DNA from: Bradysia coprophila | Lineage: Eukaryota; Arthropoda; Insecta; Diptera; Sciaridae | NCBI RefSeq assembly: GCF_014529535.1 | Contig: NW_023503313.1 | Location: 496,001-560,000, forward strand | Length of the DNA stretch: 64,000 bases | Direction: 5' to 3' | Shown: piece after piece, positions 40,541-51,069 of the stretch | Numbering within the stretch: position 1 is the first letter of the stretch | Layout: each line of letters starts with the position of its first letter | Notes under the pieces: model-generated | The model's input: the letters and a program-made list of their open reading frames with translations, nothing else | Told to the model about the DNA's origin: nothing | The model's database searches: none | Translations under genes and position numbers: made by a program

Positions 40541-40850
40541 TTTTAGCCCCGTACGAAATACTGGGGGCTTATAAGATTAATATGCCGTTTGCAACATGTT
40601 GAATTGGAAGCAGACGGTAAGGGCAAAGCATTTTTGTCAATGTTCATAGATAACAAATCCGCAATAAAAAAAATGTCCGTCCGTCCGTCTGTCTGTGACC
40701 CCTATAACTTGAGTAAATCACAACCTTTTTTGAAATTTTTTTTTTTCCATTTGGTAATGTCAAAAGAGAGGCAAAGTTCGAAGATGGGTGATCAAGTGTA
40801 CCTTTGATGCAAATTTGGGGCACCGGTACAGTTTTCTCAAAGCACATGCA
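40541..40850. repeat. Dispersed repeat C, truncated copy
   Basis: It starts TTTTAGCCCCGTACGAAATA and continues through GGTAAGGGCAAAG and an imperfect CCGTCCGTCTGTCTG tract to AAGTTCGAAGATGGG. The same order of landmarks occurs from 51069, so these are two copies of one family. This copy lacks the 145-bp satellite. Confidence 0.75.
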
Positions 40851-41194
40851 TTTTGTCCATTTACTAGGTAGATCTTGTATTTTAAGAGATTCGTCGATGA
40901 CACACCTCTCCTGTTGATTTTACATACAAAAAGTCGAGGGGGAAATAACCATGGCGAATGGTGGGACAGGTTTCGGTCGAATAAAGGAAAAATAATGGGC
41001 GAATAATAGTCGACTGGTGGGACAGGATTTTCCATGGTTGTTTTTTCCTCGTAAACAGTATTTACCACAACGTCACGGTAACGATTATCATCAATAAACG
41101 TGAACTTGTTTGCATGGAAAGCCGGCATGTAATCATCAAAAGTGGGTAGTGGTGCTACTTCCCTGGGTTTTAAAGAATAACTAAATTTTCTGAA

Positions 41195-42035
41195 TTTTTA
41201 GGTCTTTTTTCTTTTAGAAAAAAACACTATTGTGGACACTTTATCTGTCCGTCTGTCCGTCCATGTGTCTGTGTCACAAATCAAAAATTAGGCGATAGCA
41301 GCCTTGATTCAAAATTGCAATGCTGCTATGAGCAAATCAACACCAGGCAAATAATAATTATCTGTTTTTTGTTTTTACGCAAATTCGCTTGTTGTGGCCC
41401 GAACGAAGTGAGGGCTACATGCGAAAGTGCCTAAAATCAATCATCCGAAACAGATACTCAAAAAAAAAATTCATGTAAGGGGTCGAAAACCCGAGAAAAA
41501 CCTCGAAACTCCCTCATTTTCGGCACCGACACATGAAAAATACTATTGTTATCTGATAACCGATCGCTCACAGATAACAATGTAATTCGAAAATTTTGTA
41601 GTTGGTAGCTGACTACCAATATTATAATTGACTACCAAACGTAATTTTCGGCAGAGATATTTACTATTCGAGAGCTGCGCACCAACTGACGAAAATATTC
41701 TGCCTGCTTGCCTATTTATAGCTTGAAGTTTTGGTAGTTGACTACCATGCCGATAGAGAGATGGTAGAGATGTTAACTGTTTGAGAGCGATTTATAATTC
41801 GATAATTTGGTAGTTGACTACCATACTGATAGTTGAATTCTAAATTGGTAGTTGACTACGAAGTTGATAGAACGTTGGTGGAGAAGTTTACCGTTCAACA
41901 GCTGGATATCGAATGAAGAACATTCTTCCTGCTTGTCTATTTATATCTCACGTAATTGGTAGTTGGTAGCTCTAGAATTGAAAAATTGATAGAAAGAAAA
42001 AAGACCTCACTAGGCTTATAGCCGGTCTATTCTTA
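41195..42035. repeat. Dispersed repeat A, copy 1 (GGTAGTTGACTACC family)
   Basis: The ends carry AGGTCTTTTTTCTTT and its complement AAAGAAAAAAGACCT as an inverted repeat; conserved sequence continues to TAGCCGGTCTATTCTT. The body contains many copies of a GGTAG-TTGA-CTACC palindrome and a GTCTGTCCGTC tract. Copy 2 is at 56491-57389. This copy is interrupted by repeat B. No coding potential is seen. Confidence 0.75.
41391..41545 (+). repeat. Dispersed repeat B, copy 1, nested in repeat A
   Basis: Runs from GTTGTGGCCCGAACGAAG to CGGCACCGACACATGAAAAA. In repeat A copy 2 the same place reads straight through (AATAATTAT to TTGTTATCTG), so this is an insertion. Other copies are at 55231-55370 and, inverted, 60785-60900. 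Confidence 0.7.
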
Positions 42036-42160
42036 TTCTTGATTAATTGCATTCCTTAACAGAACAACTTCATGGCTTGCTTCATGGATTAACAGCCATA
42101 GAGACTTCAATTTTGTTTTTATGGAATCCACCTTACGTCCTGTTTGGGTCATCATTTTAT

Positions 42161-42166
42161 TTTATT
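42161..42166 (-). terminator. Odorant-binding protein polyadenylation signal
   Basis: AATAAA on the minus strand about 83 bp after the stop codon of the odorant-binding protein. Confidence 0.55.
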
Positions 42167-42248
42167 TCATCTCGAAAATATGAAACGTTAATTCCCAGCT
42201 CAAGGGACTCGTTAATCGAATAAATCTATGGCAAGCGTTCCATTGTTT

Positions 42249-42882
42249 TCAAATGAGAAAGTAATGCTGAAAATGTAAGCAAAATTTCAGAAATTGCGAT
42301 CTCAGTCAGTGTAATGTTGTGTACTCGAACCTTTGGATCGGCAGTCTTCCAACATTTGTGATACCAAAACGCTCTTTCGCATTGTGTAGCCCCTTGCGTC
42401 TTCATGCACCTCTTTCCCATATTCAGAAATATTTTCTCAATTTCCTCTCCGAACAACTCAATGCCTTCAACCAATTTCTCTAAATGTAGTTCACCATCAT
42501 CATCAACGACATGGGCCTCATGGAACACACAGTTCATGTAGCATTTCAATTTTTCATCTTCATGGATTTCACCATCACTAAACGTGTTTATGGCCTCTGC
42601 AGATCAATAAAACACAAAGGAATCTATGAGAATCGGTAGAGGCAATGAAATTAGAGGAAACATTACCTTTGGAAACACCAATTTCTTTAACACATTTTTC
42701 ATGTATTGGCTTAAAGAATTTGATTAGTTCTTGCGGTGGCCACTACGAGAAAATTATTGATTCGATTGATTCGTTTCCCATACCCAAATCGATTGGCTTA
42801 CCGTATCGTCGCGTCGAGGAGCGACCTGACTCGTAACAAATCCAACGCAACAATAAGCTAACGCCAGCAGTTTTAACTCCAT
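42249..42882 (-). CDS. Odorant-binding protein (PBP/GOBP family), 4 exons
   Basis: Exons in transcript order: 42882-42802, 42742-42667, 42596-42331 and 42266-42249, with introns of 59, 70 and 64 bp. They join to 146 aa. Residues 1-19 form a signal peptide ([19 protein letters not shown]). Six mature cysteines at 44, 71, 75, 116, 125 and 134 give the spacing C-X26-C-X3-C-X40-C-X8-C-X8-C of classical insect OBPs, which form three disulfides and carry hydrophobic odorants or other ligands in extracellular fluid. The last exon is only 18 bp and encodes HYFLI plus stop, the typical OBP end; reading through the preceding intron instead gives a longer, non-family tail. Which paralogue it is, and whether it is antennal, cannot be told. 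Confidence 0.93.
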
Positions 42883-42904
42883 CGCTATGTCGGTGTTATT
42901 TCGT

Positions 42905-42941
42905 AATGATAGAACATCCCGGAACAGTTGCCCGTTTTATA
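42905..42941 (-). promoter_or_regulatory. Odorant-binding protein core promoter (TATA plus initiator)
   Basis: On the minus strand TATAAAAC lies at 42941-42934, and an initiator-like TCATTA at about 42911-42906 follows at the usual spacing of about 30 bp. This predicts a 5' UTR of under 30 nt before the ATG at 42882. Confidence 0.6.
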
Positions 42942-42942
42942 T

Positions 42943-43380
42943 TATATTAACGATGACTGAATGAAAATTTCGATTGAACTTGAGATCTGGCATTTTGTTA
43001 GTTGATATGCAATTAAATTTCATAGCAGAGATGTTTGGTGTAATTATATGTTTGTTTATTAAATGAATTTTAATTGCACGTTCTACACTAAAGACAGTTG
43101 CAAAAAAAAATTATTGTCTTGAGCACCATCATCTGGTGCAAAATTCCTACTTGCATCATATGGATAATTAAGTTCTCTTCGGAAGGCCCAGACTAAATAC
43201 ATTTCTCTCAAACAGTCACTGCCTATCTAATTGACGACTAGGACGAGTTCGAGCTCGTCAAATATTTTCGCCTTCGGCTCAGATATGCAAACTCTACACG
43301 TCAAAATAACAGTCTCCAAACCGTGTTGTTTAAAACAAGTTCGGCTTGTATCACAAATTGATTCCTCATGTAATGAATGC
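42943..43380. other. Spacer between the odorant-binding gene and a fold-back element
   Basis: AT-rich; no gene seen. It could hold upstream control sites of the odorant-binding protein gene. Confidence 0.4.
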
Positions 43381-43388
43381 CATTCACC

Positions 43389-44936
43389 CGAGGGGTAACC
43401 GACTGGCCAAAATGGTGGCAAATCAATTTCTAATTCGTTTCAATTCCGTTTAATTACCTCAATTACCGGACCAACTCGTCTAATTGCCGGATTCGCTCTA
43501 TTTCCTTTCAATTCCTTTCAATTCCGTTCAATTCCTTTCAATTCCCTTTCAATTCCCTTTCGATACCCTTTCAATTTCCTTTCAATTTCTAAAGGTACTT
43601 CCTGTCAATTCCTTTTAATTGCTCTTAATTCCTTTTATTTCTTTAATCGCTCCTCCGCACAAAAGTCCATCGACTTTATACACAAAACGTTCCTCCGCGC
43701 AAAAGTCCATCGACTTTATACACAAAACGCTTACTCCGCACAAAAGTCCATGCTTCATACACACAAAAAACAATTCGTTCCTCCGCGCAAAAGTCCATCG
43801 ACTTTATACACAAAACGTTCCTCCGCACAAAAGTCTATGCTTCATACGCAAAAAAAAAACAATTCACTCCTCCGCGCAAAAGTCCATCGACTTAATACAC
43901 AAAACGTTCCTCCGCACAAAAGTCCATGCTTCAAGCTTCATACACACAAAAAAGTAACATTCTCCGCACAAAAGTCCATGCTTCATACACAAAATGTTGC
44001 AAAAGCCCATCGTCCATAAAATGTTACATTTCTCTTGAAATTTCCATCGACCATAATATATACACGGAAGAACACGCAATTATTGTGCGTTGTGTTCTTA
44101 CGTGTATATATTATGGTCGATGGAAATTTATGGACGATGGGCTTTTGCAACATTTTGTGTATGAAGCATGGACTTTTGTGCGGAGAATGTTACTTTTTTG
44201 TGTGTGTTTTTTGCGCGGAGGAACGAATTGTTTTTTTTTGTATGAAGCATGGACTTTTGCGCGGAGGATACAATTGTGTGTGAGAAAAGTCTATATAAGC
44301 CGGTTGCAATATGAAAATGAAAGATACTTCATTTGACAGTTTCGAAAATTTCGTCATGAAAAATAGGACCAAAACACGTTTTCAATGTCTCGTTTGTTTT
44401 GAGCATTAGGCTTTTGAAAAGTTGATGGAATAGATGATATTGTCGGTGATGCATTTTTTTTTTGTAAATTTGGTTTGAAACTGGAGCATTTCGCATCGGC
44501 AATGCCCCAGCCTAACATTCCCCCGACGAATATTCACTTGTTTGTTGCGGCTCAAACTCTTCCGTATCTGACTCACAAGAATCCTCTGAAGAAGAATCCT
44601 TCAGTGTGCATATTTTGAACATAAAAGGACGTTGGACCTGTTCTAAAATGGAACTGATCAACACTGTACACTGTTATTTATTGTGCGAGAGCTTTCAAAA
44701 TTAAAACAAAAAGGAAATAATGTGGTTTTGCATTCGCTGGTCCTTCTTTCCGATAATCACACTTATCAGCATTTACTCTCATTTACTTTCAATTCCACAT
44801 ATTTCCAGTCAATTCCGATCAATTCCTGCCAATTCAGATCAATTCCGGTCAGTTCCATCAATTCCAATTATTTACCGGATACTCCGGCAATTCCTTTGAG
44901 GGTGTATAGTCAATTTCCCGAGTCGGTTACCCCTCG
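43389..44936. mobile_element. 1.55-kb fold-back element with perfect 8-bp target duplication
   Basis: The ends are CGAGGGGTAACCGACT and its exact complement. CATTCACC flanks both sides (43381-43388 and 44937-44944). Inside each end is a zone of CAATTCC(T/G)TTT-type short repeats. Next come tandem units around CTCCGCACAAAAGTCCAT (43655-44000), and a central hairpin at about 44035-44130 with the inverted, shorter unit array to 44270. Open frames of 70-136 codons in the arrays are repeat artefacts. The 8-bp duplication suggests a hAT- or P-like non-autonomous transposon; no transposase is present. Confidence 0.9.
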
Positions 44937-44944
44937 CATTCACC

Positions 44945-47012
44945 GCATCCAATGCAAAGTAATGACTCATTTACCGAGGGTACACAGAGTAAATTGCTTT
45001 CTTGGTTGACAGAGAGTTTATTCGCCCCTCCGTCTTACTATCCAACTAAGAGATTTCATGTTCCGAACTCCTATTGACGGTTAATGAATTTCCATCATCT
45101 GTGGTCTTCAAATACCGTAGGTGCTCAATATAAAAAAAAATCACGAATAGCTAAAAGAAAATTTATATTTCCTTCCATTTTCATTGTTGATGATGTTGCA
45201 AATTTTACCTTATCGGAATTTTACCCCCACTCATATTAGAGATCTAGGGAACTATAAACATATACGATGTATTTATGCAGAACAGTTGTAGTACCTTAAT
45301 ACTTTGTTCCATAAATGGGAGGCGTATCCTCGCATTACTATTAATCTGTTACTTCTTTTGTTTAAAGATATCGTTCGTTTAGTTTTTATTGGAAAATCGT
45401 TTACTTATTATGCCTTATGTGTTCGCGTGCCATCTTTTAAATTGCAAAGAAAGGTTAGCTTCAGTGCTCTGTCTGAGTAAACGAGTTGTCCACAAAAAAA
45501 GCAACCTGTGCTAACTCACGTTAAATTAACACTTCTTCGTGAACTTTCTTGTCTATCACAATAAATTCTTAAAATCGCAACCACACCAAGCGACAACTCA
45601 TCGTGAGCTTTCTTGTCAATCACGTGTAATTACAGATTGTTAATTATATAGTATTGTTCATCACGGAAAGATCTGCGTGCGTGGAATTCGTTGTCAACGA
45701 TGCCAAGCGACATCTCGTCGGTCAATCACGTGAAGTTATTTACAAGTCAAGAACTATGCAAGAATATCCAATATTCGTTTACTTATAGGTCTTTAGTCTC
45801 ACAAGTAACAGATTTAATGATTTTATAACGTTACGATTGTCCCTCTACAAACTCTCGTCCCATGCAATCCACCTAACTGACTCCTTCAAGCAAACTTACA
45901 GTGTTGCAGTAATTTGCATCAGATAAACTCGTCAAATTAACTTGATCTGTAATACGCGTAATAATACTAACTGTGACGACGCGGCATAAGTCGAAAACAA
46001 TCAATATAAATGAAATAGTCCAGGCACAGTTTACACACTGAACAAGGAAAAAAATAGAATTCAATTACAATTACAATCGAACATAAGTTGTGTGCCCATG
46101 TTTAGTTTATATATTCGATCGAAACATAATTGCATTATAACATAATTATTATTTCGTTTCAAAATACAATTTATATCCCAGCGGACCGATTATCTTGTTA
46201 TGAATTCAAATTGTGTATGCGGCGATTATATTTATACATAAGACCGATAGCTGTATATAGTATACACACCGCCTCACTTTAATGCTGCAGACACTGTTTT
46301 TCCACCAATTCCTAGCATTATGTATTGTAATAGGTGAGCGACTATAAAAATAAAACATTTTTCGAGAAGGGTCATAATTAATTTATGAGAATGAGGGAAG
46401 ATTTTTCATGGTTATTGTTTGCAGTGTCATTTATATTGAACATGTTTGAGTAATTTAATCTGTTTTTGATGTAGATAAGTCAGTTAGTATCGTTGGCGTG
46501 ACACAGGTTTTTTTTTGTCTTTTTAACATATTGGAGTCGAGTTTCACATTCACCCAGGACACGGAAATAGTTTTATTTTGTCCAACAAATATCCAGTTGA
46601 TGTCCGATGTTTTGTTTATTATTTGCCTTTGATTGAAGATTGTAATTTGACGATGTCCATGGACATTTTATTGCTCTGCGTATATGCATGAGATCATAAA
46701 AATCGAATCAGATACGAAATAAAAGCAGTTGACCCGATCTGACCAGCAATCGGAAGACGATTGGACAATGCCTTAATTGAGTAAATGCTTAGTCGGAACA
46801 GAGGTTCACTTCCTCGTCGATGTATCATTACTATAAAATAACTATTTATGCTAGTAGAACGCTCAGGTCTTTTGAATTTATCCAATCGTCTCTGCAAACT
46901 GGAAGCTGTTAACTTGTGACAGTTCAAGCCTCACAGATAGTCTTAACGTAGGAAAACAATTTATGTAATGGAAAGCCACTGATATCGACTAACAGCTGCC
47001 TACACAAATGGC
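44945..47012. other. Non-coding spacer with a degenerate tandem repeat
   Basis: No coding exon is recognised. Around 45530-45740 three degenerate units of roughly 100 bp share CCAAGCGACA, CTCATCGTGAGCTTTCTTGTC and AATCACGTG-like words. Confidence 0.45.
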
Positions 47013-47016
47013 TGAA

Positions 47017-47970
47017 GAGGGATTTTTTTGAAAGTGGACCAGGCTCCGTCGGAGCTATTTTTTTGCGACGGTTTGTTCATATGCCCAGATAACCCTTGGT
47101 CCCAATAGTCCAAAACCGCAGTCGTTTAATTTTCATGTTTGCGTCTTGGCTGGTGGTGAAGGTGCAAAAGTCGAAAAAAGGGTGTTTTTATACGTGATTT
47201 ACTGCCGCTACAGACAATGGACACACAAGTGTGGCGGCTCGTTAGATAGTTACTGTCCAGGAGAACCGGGGCAAGCATAGATATCTTACATGTTCTGTGC
47301 CATTGTTCGAAAATAACAAAAATATTGTGTCAGTCAAAGGCCGTAAATTTTGATGAACTTCAAAAGGTGATATCTCGCACCTAAAGAATGTTTATGGTTA
47401 GATCATTGGATGCAGACATCAAAAACAGCATAATTCGTGTATTTTTCTAAAATCAACATTTTGCTTTCGAGTGTAGGAAGACATTGGCTTTATACCCAAA
47501 AAAGTATCCTGAAACCTTTCACTTCCATGGCAATTGAGGTATAATTGTAGAGCTGGGTTAAGCCTCTATCAGGGCAACCACTGATCTGTACAACAACAGT
47601 CACCAGGTACAAAATATCACCTAATAAAGCTCATCAAAATTTCCGGCCTTTGACTGATACATACTTTTTGTTATTTTTGAATAGAGCTTGAGTACACATT
47701 TGATATCTGTCTTTGCCCCGGGTCTCCTGGACAGTACCTATCCAACGAGCCGCCACACATGTGTGTCCATCGTCTGCAGCGGCAGTAAATCACGTATAAA
47801 AAACACCCTTTTTCGACTTTTGCACCTTCACCACCAGCCAAGACGCAAACATGAAAATTAAACGACTGCGGTTTTGGACAATTGGGACCAAGGGCTATCT
47901 GGGCATATGAACAAACCGCCGCGAAAAAATAGCTCCGACGGAGCCTGGTCCACTTTCAAAAAAATCACTC
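47017..47970. mobile_element. 954-bp fold-back element with TGAA target duplication
   Basis: The arms start GAGGGATTTTTTTGAAAGTG and end with a one-mismatch complement. TGAA flanks both ends (47013-47016 and 47971-47974). The arms share landmarks such as CAGGCTCCGTCGGAGC and GTGTGGCGGCTCGTT and run inward to about 47380 and 47630. No transposase seen. The tip resembles that of the 19082-20375 element (T-rich run, then GAA..GGAC) and both have 4-bp duplications. Confidence 0.85.
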
Positions 47971-47974
47971 TGAA

Positions 47975-50144
47975 TTTATTTTCTAAACCAGGAAATTGAT
48001 CTGTTCCAAACATCAACAGGGACTATTTTTGAGTAAACAATTTCCCGTATTTTCCTTATTGTAATTGAGCTCGATTTGAATAAAATTACGCTAATATTAT
48101 TGCACCGCGTTCCAAACTTAGAGGAAATGCGCAATAATTTTCCCAAAAAATATTGGAAGAAGTCCAAAGAAGTTTGGGAAAATGCAAAACATTTTAGGAA
48201 ATAGGGCAAAATGTTTTCTTAAAATTAGGCCCCAAAAAACTACTCTAACGTTGTTTTTTCAGTTACGCGTGTGAAAAACTTAATCTTTTTAAGTGAAAGA
48301 GTCAAAATTTTCGACTATTGATTCGATTTATAAACATTGCAATTTTAAACGAATTGATGGAGAAATACAACTGGGAATGATCTATCCAGCCCAGAAACGT
48401 CCACTGCCGTCAAATAAGGTGTACCAAAATTGGTATCAATGTAACAAAATTGGTTAGTCTCAGCTAACAAAGATTTTATCTTGAATTCCTTCTTTGCTCA
48501 ATAAACGAATCAACAAAAAGCAGTAGCCCTCAACCTGTGGTTCAACTGTAAATCTCCTGTTCTATCAAAATGTTTTCGCAGCACTTGACTCGCCGAGTAC
48601 ACACACCCTATTAACTTGCATTGATTTTTTTTTATTTCAAAAAATTAAATTTGATATCCGTGGATTCTAAGTGACTTCCATATAAAACGGTGAAGTGAAA
48701 AATTACAATTACTTTATTTCCCAGCAAAATGCTTCCAAATCATTTATGCATGCTTTTTGGCGCGTTCCTTTGGGAAAAAGTTAATTAAATTCTATTTCTG
48801 CGTTGTTGTTCGCTCACTGGATTGGGGGTAAAGTGTATATATCAACTTTCGGTGTATGTTTATAACATTTACATTTGATTGTTGTGCGCTTATAATTCCC
48901 CAGCCCTACTGCATGTGAATTTAAAATGCATTATGTGAGCAAGTTGATAATTTCATATGCTATAGGGATCATGCACTCGAGTGATATCTCATTTATATCT
49001 ATTTCATATACACAAAAAAGGGTAACCAAATATTTATTCCCAATGGATGGTTTCATGTGCATGAAAAATAGATCGGATGTTAGTTGCAGCAAATCGTTTT
49101 GCTCCTATCCAAATTTATGTGAAGATGTGTATAATATGGTCATGTGTATCTACATATACGGTAAAAACTATATGAAACAATTGGAATACACGGTTGGTTG
49201 GTGGAAGAAAGAATGAAGCGAAACGAAAAGAAGTTACTGTTTAACGACGGCAACCTGGCTGTATATATATGGTAAGTCTCAAGGGAAAATTTAGTTTTTT
49301 TTTCTTTAACTTTTGATTTTCTTCTTTTCTTCTTTTATGCAATTTTAGGCAAATCTAATATGTAAAGTATCAATTCACAAAATGTATGGAGGTCAAGTTA
49401 ATCAGATTGTTTACCTTTATTAAGTTTTTTTGTTGTAAAGAAGAGAAGGAAATTGTCTGTTTTATTGAGTCGAAAATGTTAGGCTTTTCAAGCGGAGAAA
49501 ACCTTTTTTCGTTGTTGTTGTATTACTCAAACAATAAATGCTTAAGTGGCAAACGTTACGCCGAAAATAGAAATAAATCGTCGTAATTTAAACATTTTCT
49601 ATTAAATATTCACCAATTCGTTCGTTCGTTTATATTTTCATTTTATATGCACTAAACGTAATGGCACTCAAAAGCACCTAAGACTGGAATTGGCCGGAAT
49701 ATTTTAGTGTACATTTTCAAGGATTTGTGAAATGTGAAGTTTTTACTTGGCAGATGAATTCACTGTTATTCACGTGACTGAGCTGAGCAATTATCTTTCC
49801 TGTGTTTATGATGATTTGTGACTCTGAAACGAATAAAAAAAAACTTTTTTTTTGTGGCCTATATTGGTGTTGTAACTGCGGAACGTTCCTTCCAAGTCCG
49901 TTCTGAGGCACAAAAGAGGCGGTGTAAGACAGACAGTATTGATTTTGTTTGTGTGAGTAAGGAACGCCCGAGAATATTTTTTAGAAGAGATAACTCTTAG
50001 TCCCAATTTTTCAGGTGTTTTCATCTTCAGAGGTTTTGCATTCCTTTACACCTGTGGGAATTACGTACATTTATAAGCAGTGAAAGTCATCACACAAGCC
50101 AAAACAATAACTTACAAGCAATAATTTTGCGAAATTAAAATACC
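47975..50144. other. Non-coding spacer
   Basis: AT-rich DNA without a recognisable exon; the longest open frame (48926-49216, 96 codons) has no familiar features. Confidence 0.5.
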
Positions 50145-50152
50145 TGATACAG

Positions 50153-50670
50153 CAGGGACTAAAGTAAGGAACAAGTGTGTAGGCAATTGGCGTCAGTGCC
50201 CCTCAAAGTGGCAACTCTGCCATCGATATTTGCCACCACGGAAAATTTCACTGTATCTTATGGTGAATCAGTTTTTCTAACTGAGGAGCATATTTACAGC
50301 ATTTGACTTCCCCCTATGGCTCCAATCACCATGCAATTAATTCTTCGACTGAACTCAAGAAATTTAACCAATAAACTAACAAAATTTGCGTCACAAATGG
50401 CAATTGTTGAGGAAACCACACCATTTTCAAGAAAATTTCTGAAACTTGATAGAATCTTACAAATTTGAAATGAATCCTAAAATGACTTCGCATTGAGTTA
50501 AGGAACATAATTAAAATAAAGTCTGTAACCACTCCTTTATTCGCCCAAGATGAATTATTTCAAGTTTTGCTTTACACGTTTTACAACTTAGATTTGGCCC
50601 TTTCAGAACAAAAACATGGGCCCCTGACAAGATGCGGCTACACCGAAAAAAATACTTACTTTAGTCCCTG
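50153..50670. mobile_element. hAT-type MITE with perfect 8-bp target duplication
   Basis: The termini CAGGGACTAAAGTAAG and CTTACTTTAGTCCCTG are exact 16-bp inverted repeats, and TGATACAG flanks both (50145-50152 and 50671-50678). CAGGG tips with 8-bp duplications are typical of the hAT superfamily. The 518-bp interior has no transposase. Confidence 0.88.
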
Positions 50671-50779
50671 TGATACAGCCAATCAATCCGTTTTTAAATC
50701 GCTAACTTATGCTATACAGTACGGTTATGTTGTAGTATTTGGCAACGCATTTGAATTTCGACTCGAGCTCTTTTGGTGT

Positions 50780-51066
50780 TTTGGGACATACTTTAGGAAA
50801 TTTCATGCTTGTGTCGTTTCAAGTAGCTGTACGCTCATTTTCTCCCAAGCATGTTGTCCTTGTATCGACTTTCTTTTCTACCAGACAGTTCCAAGTATGA
50901 CTTCACAATCATACACAAATCCAAAGAATCAAAATCAACAGGGCATCCCCAGTCGGCACACTGAATGAGACGCGACATTATCTTGATTTCTTCATTGTCA
51001 GACAAAACGTTTCTTGATATTCGTCTTTTTGTGTCGATATAAAACGGAAACGCATCTTGGCTGCTT
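50780..51066 (-). pseudogene. pogo/Tigger-type transposase fragment (decayed)
   Basis: The minus-strand reading contains LSDNEEIKIMSRLIQCADWG, then VKSYLELSGRKESRYKDNML and GRK, followed by an in-frame TGA where the family usually has Trp, then AYSYLKRHKHEIS and another stop. The layout (LxxxEE, a G-P loop, GRK..F.NxxPGRxW, FLKRH) is that of the CENP-B-type helix-turn-helix DNA-binding half of pogo/Tigger/jerky proteins. The catalytic DDE half is not recognisable. Repeat C lies directly upstream and a hAT MITE downstream. Assignment is by motif recall, so moderate. Confidence 0.6.
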
Positions 51067-51069
51067 TTT

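Noticed and set aside
42226-42330. Longer C-terminal tail for the odorant-binding protein by reading past position 42331
   Set aside because: The tail is unlike any odorant-binding protein, while splicing at 42331/42266 gives the classical HYFLI ending.
43619-44336. Several open frames of 80-136 codons in both orientations
   Set aside because: They are translations of the tandem CTCCGCACAAAAGTCCAT units in a fold-back transposon, with periodic sequence in all frames, and show no protein-like composition.
50567-50968. 133-codon plus-strand open frame
   Set aside because: It spans the right end of a hAT MITE and is antisense to the pogo/Tigger fragment; composition is random.
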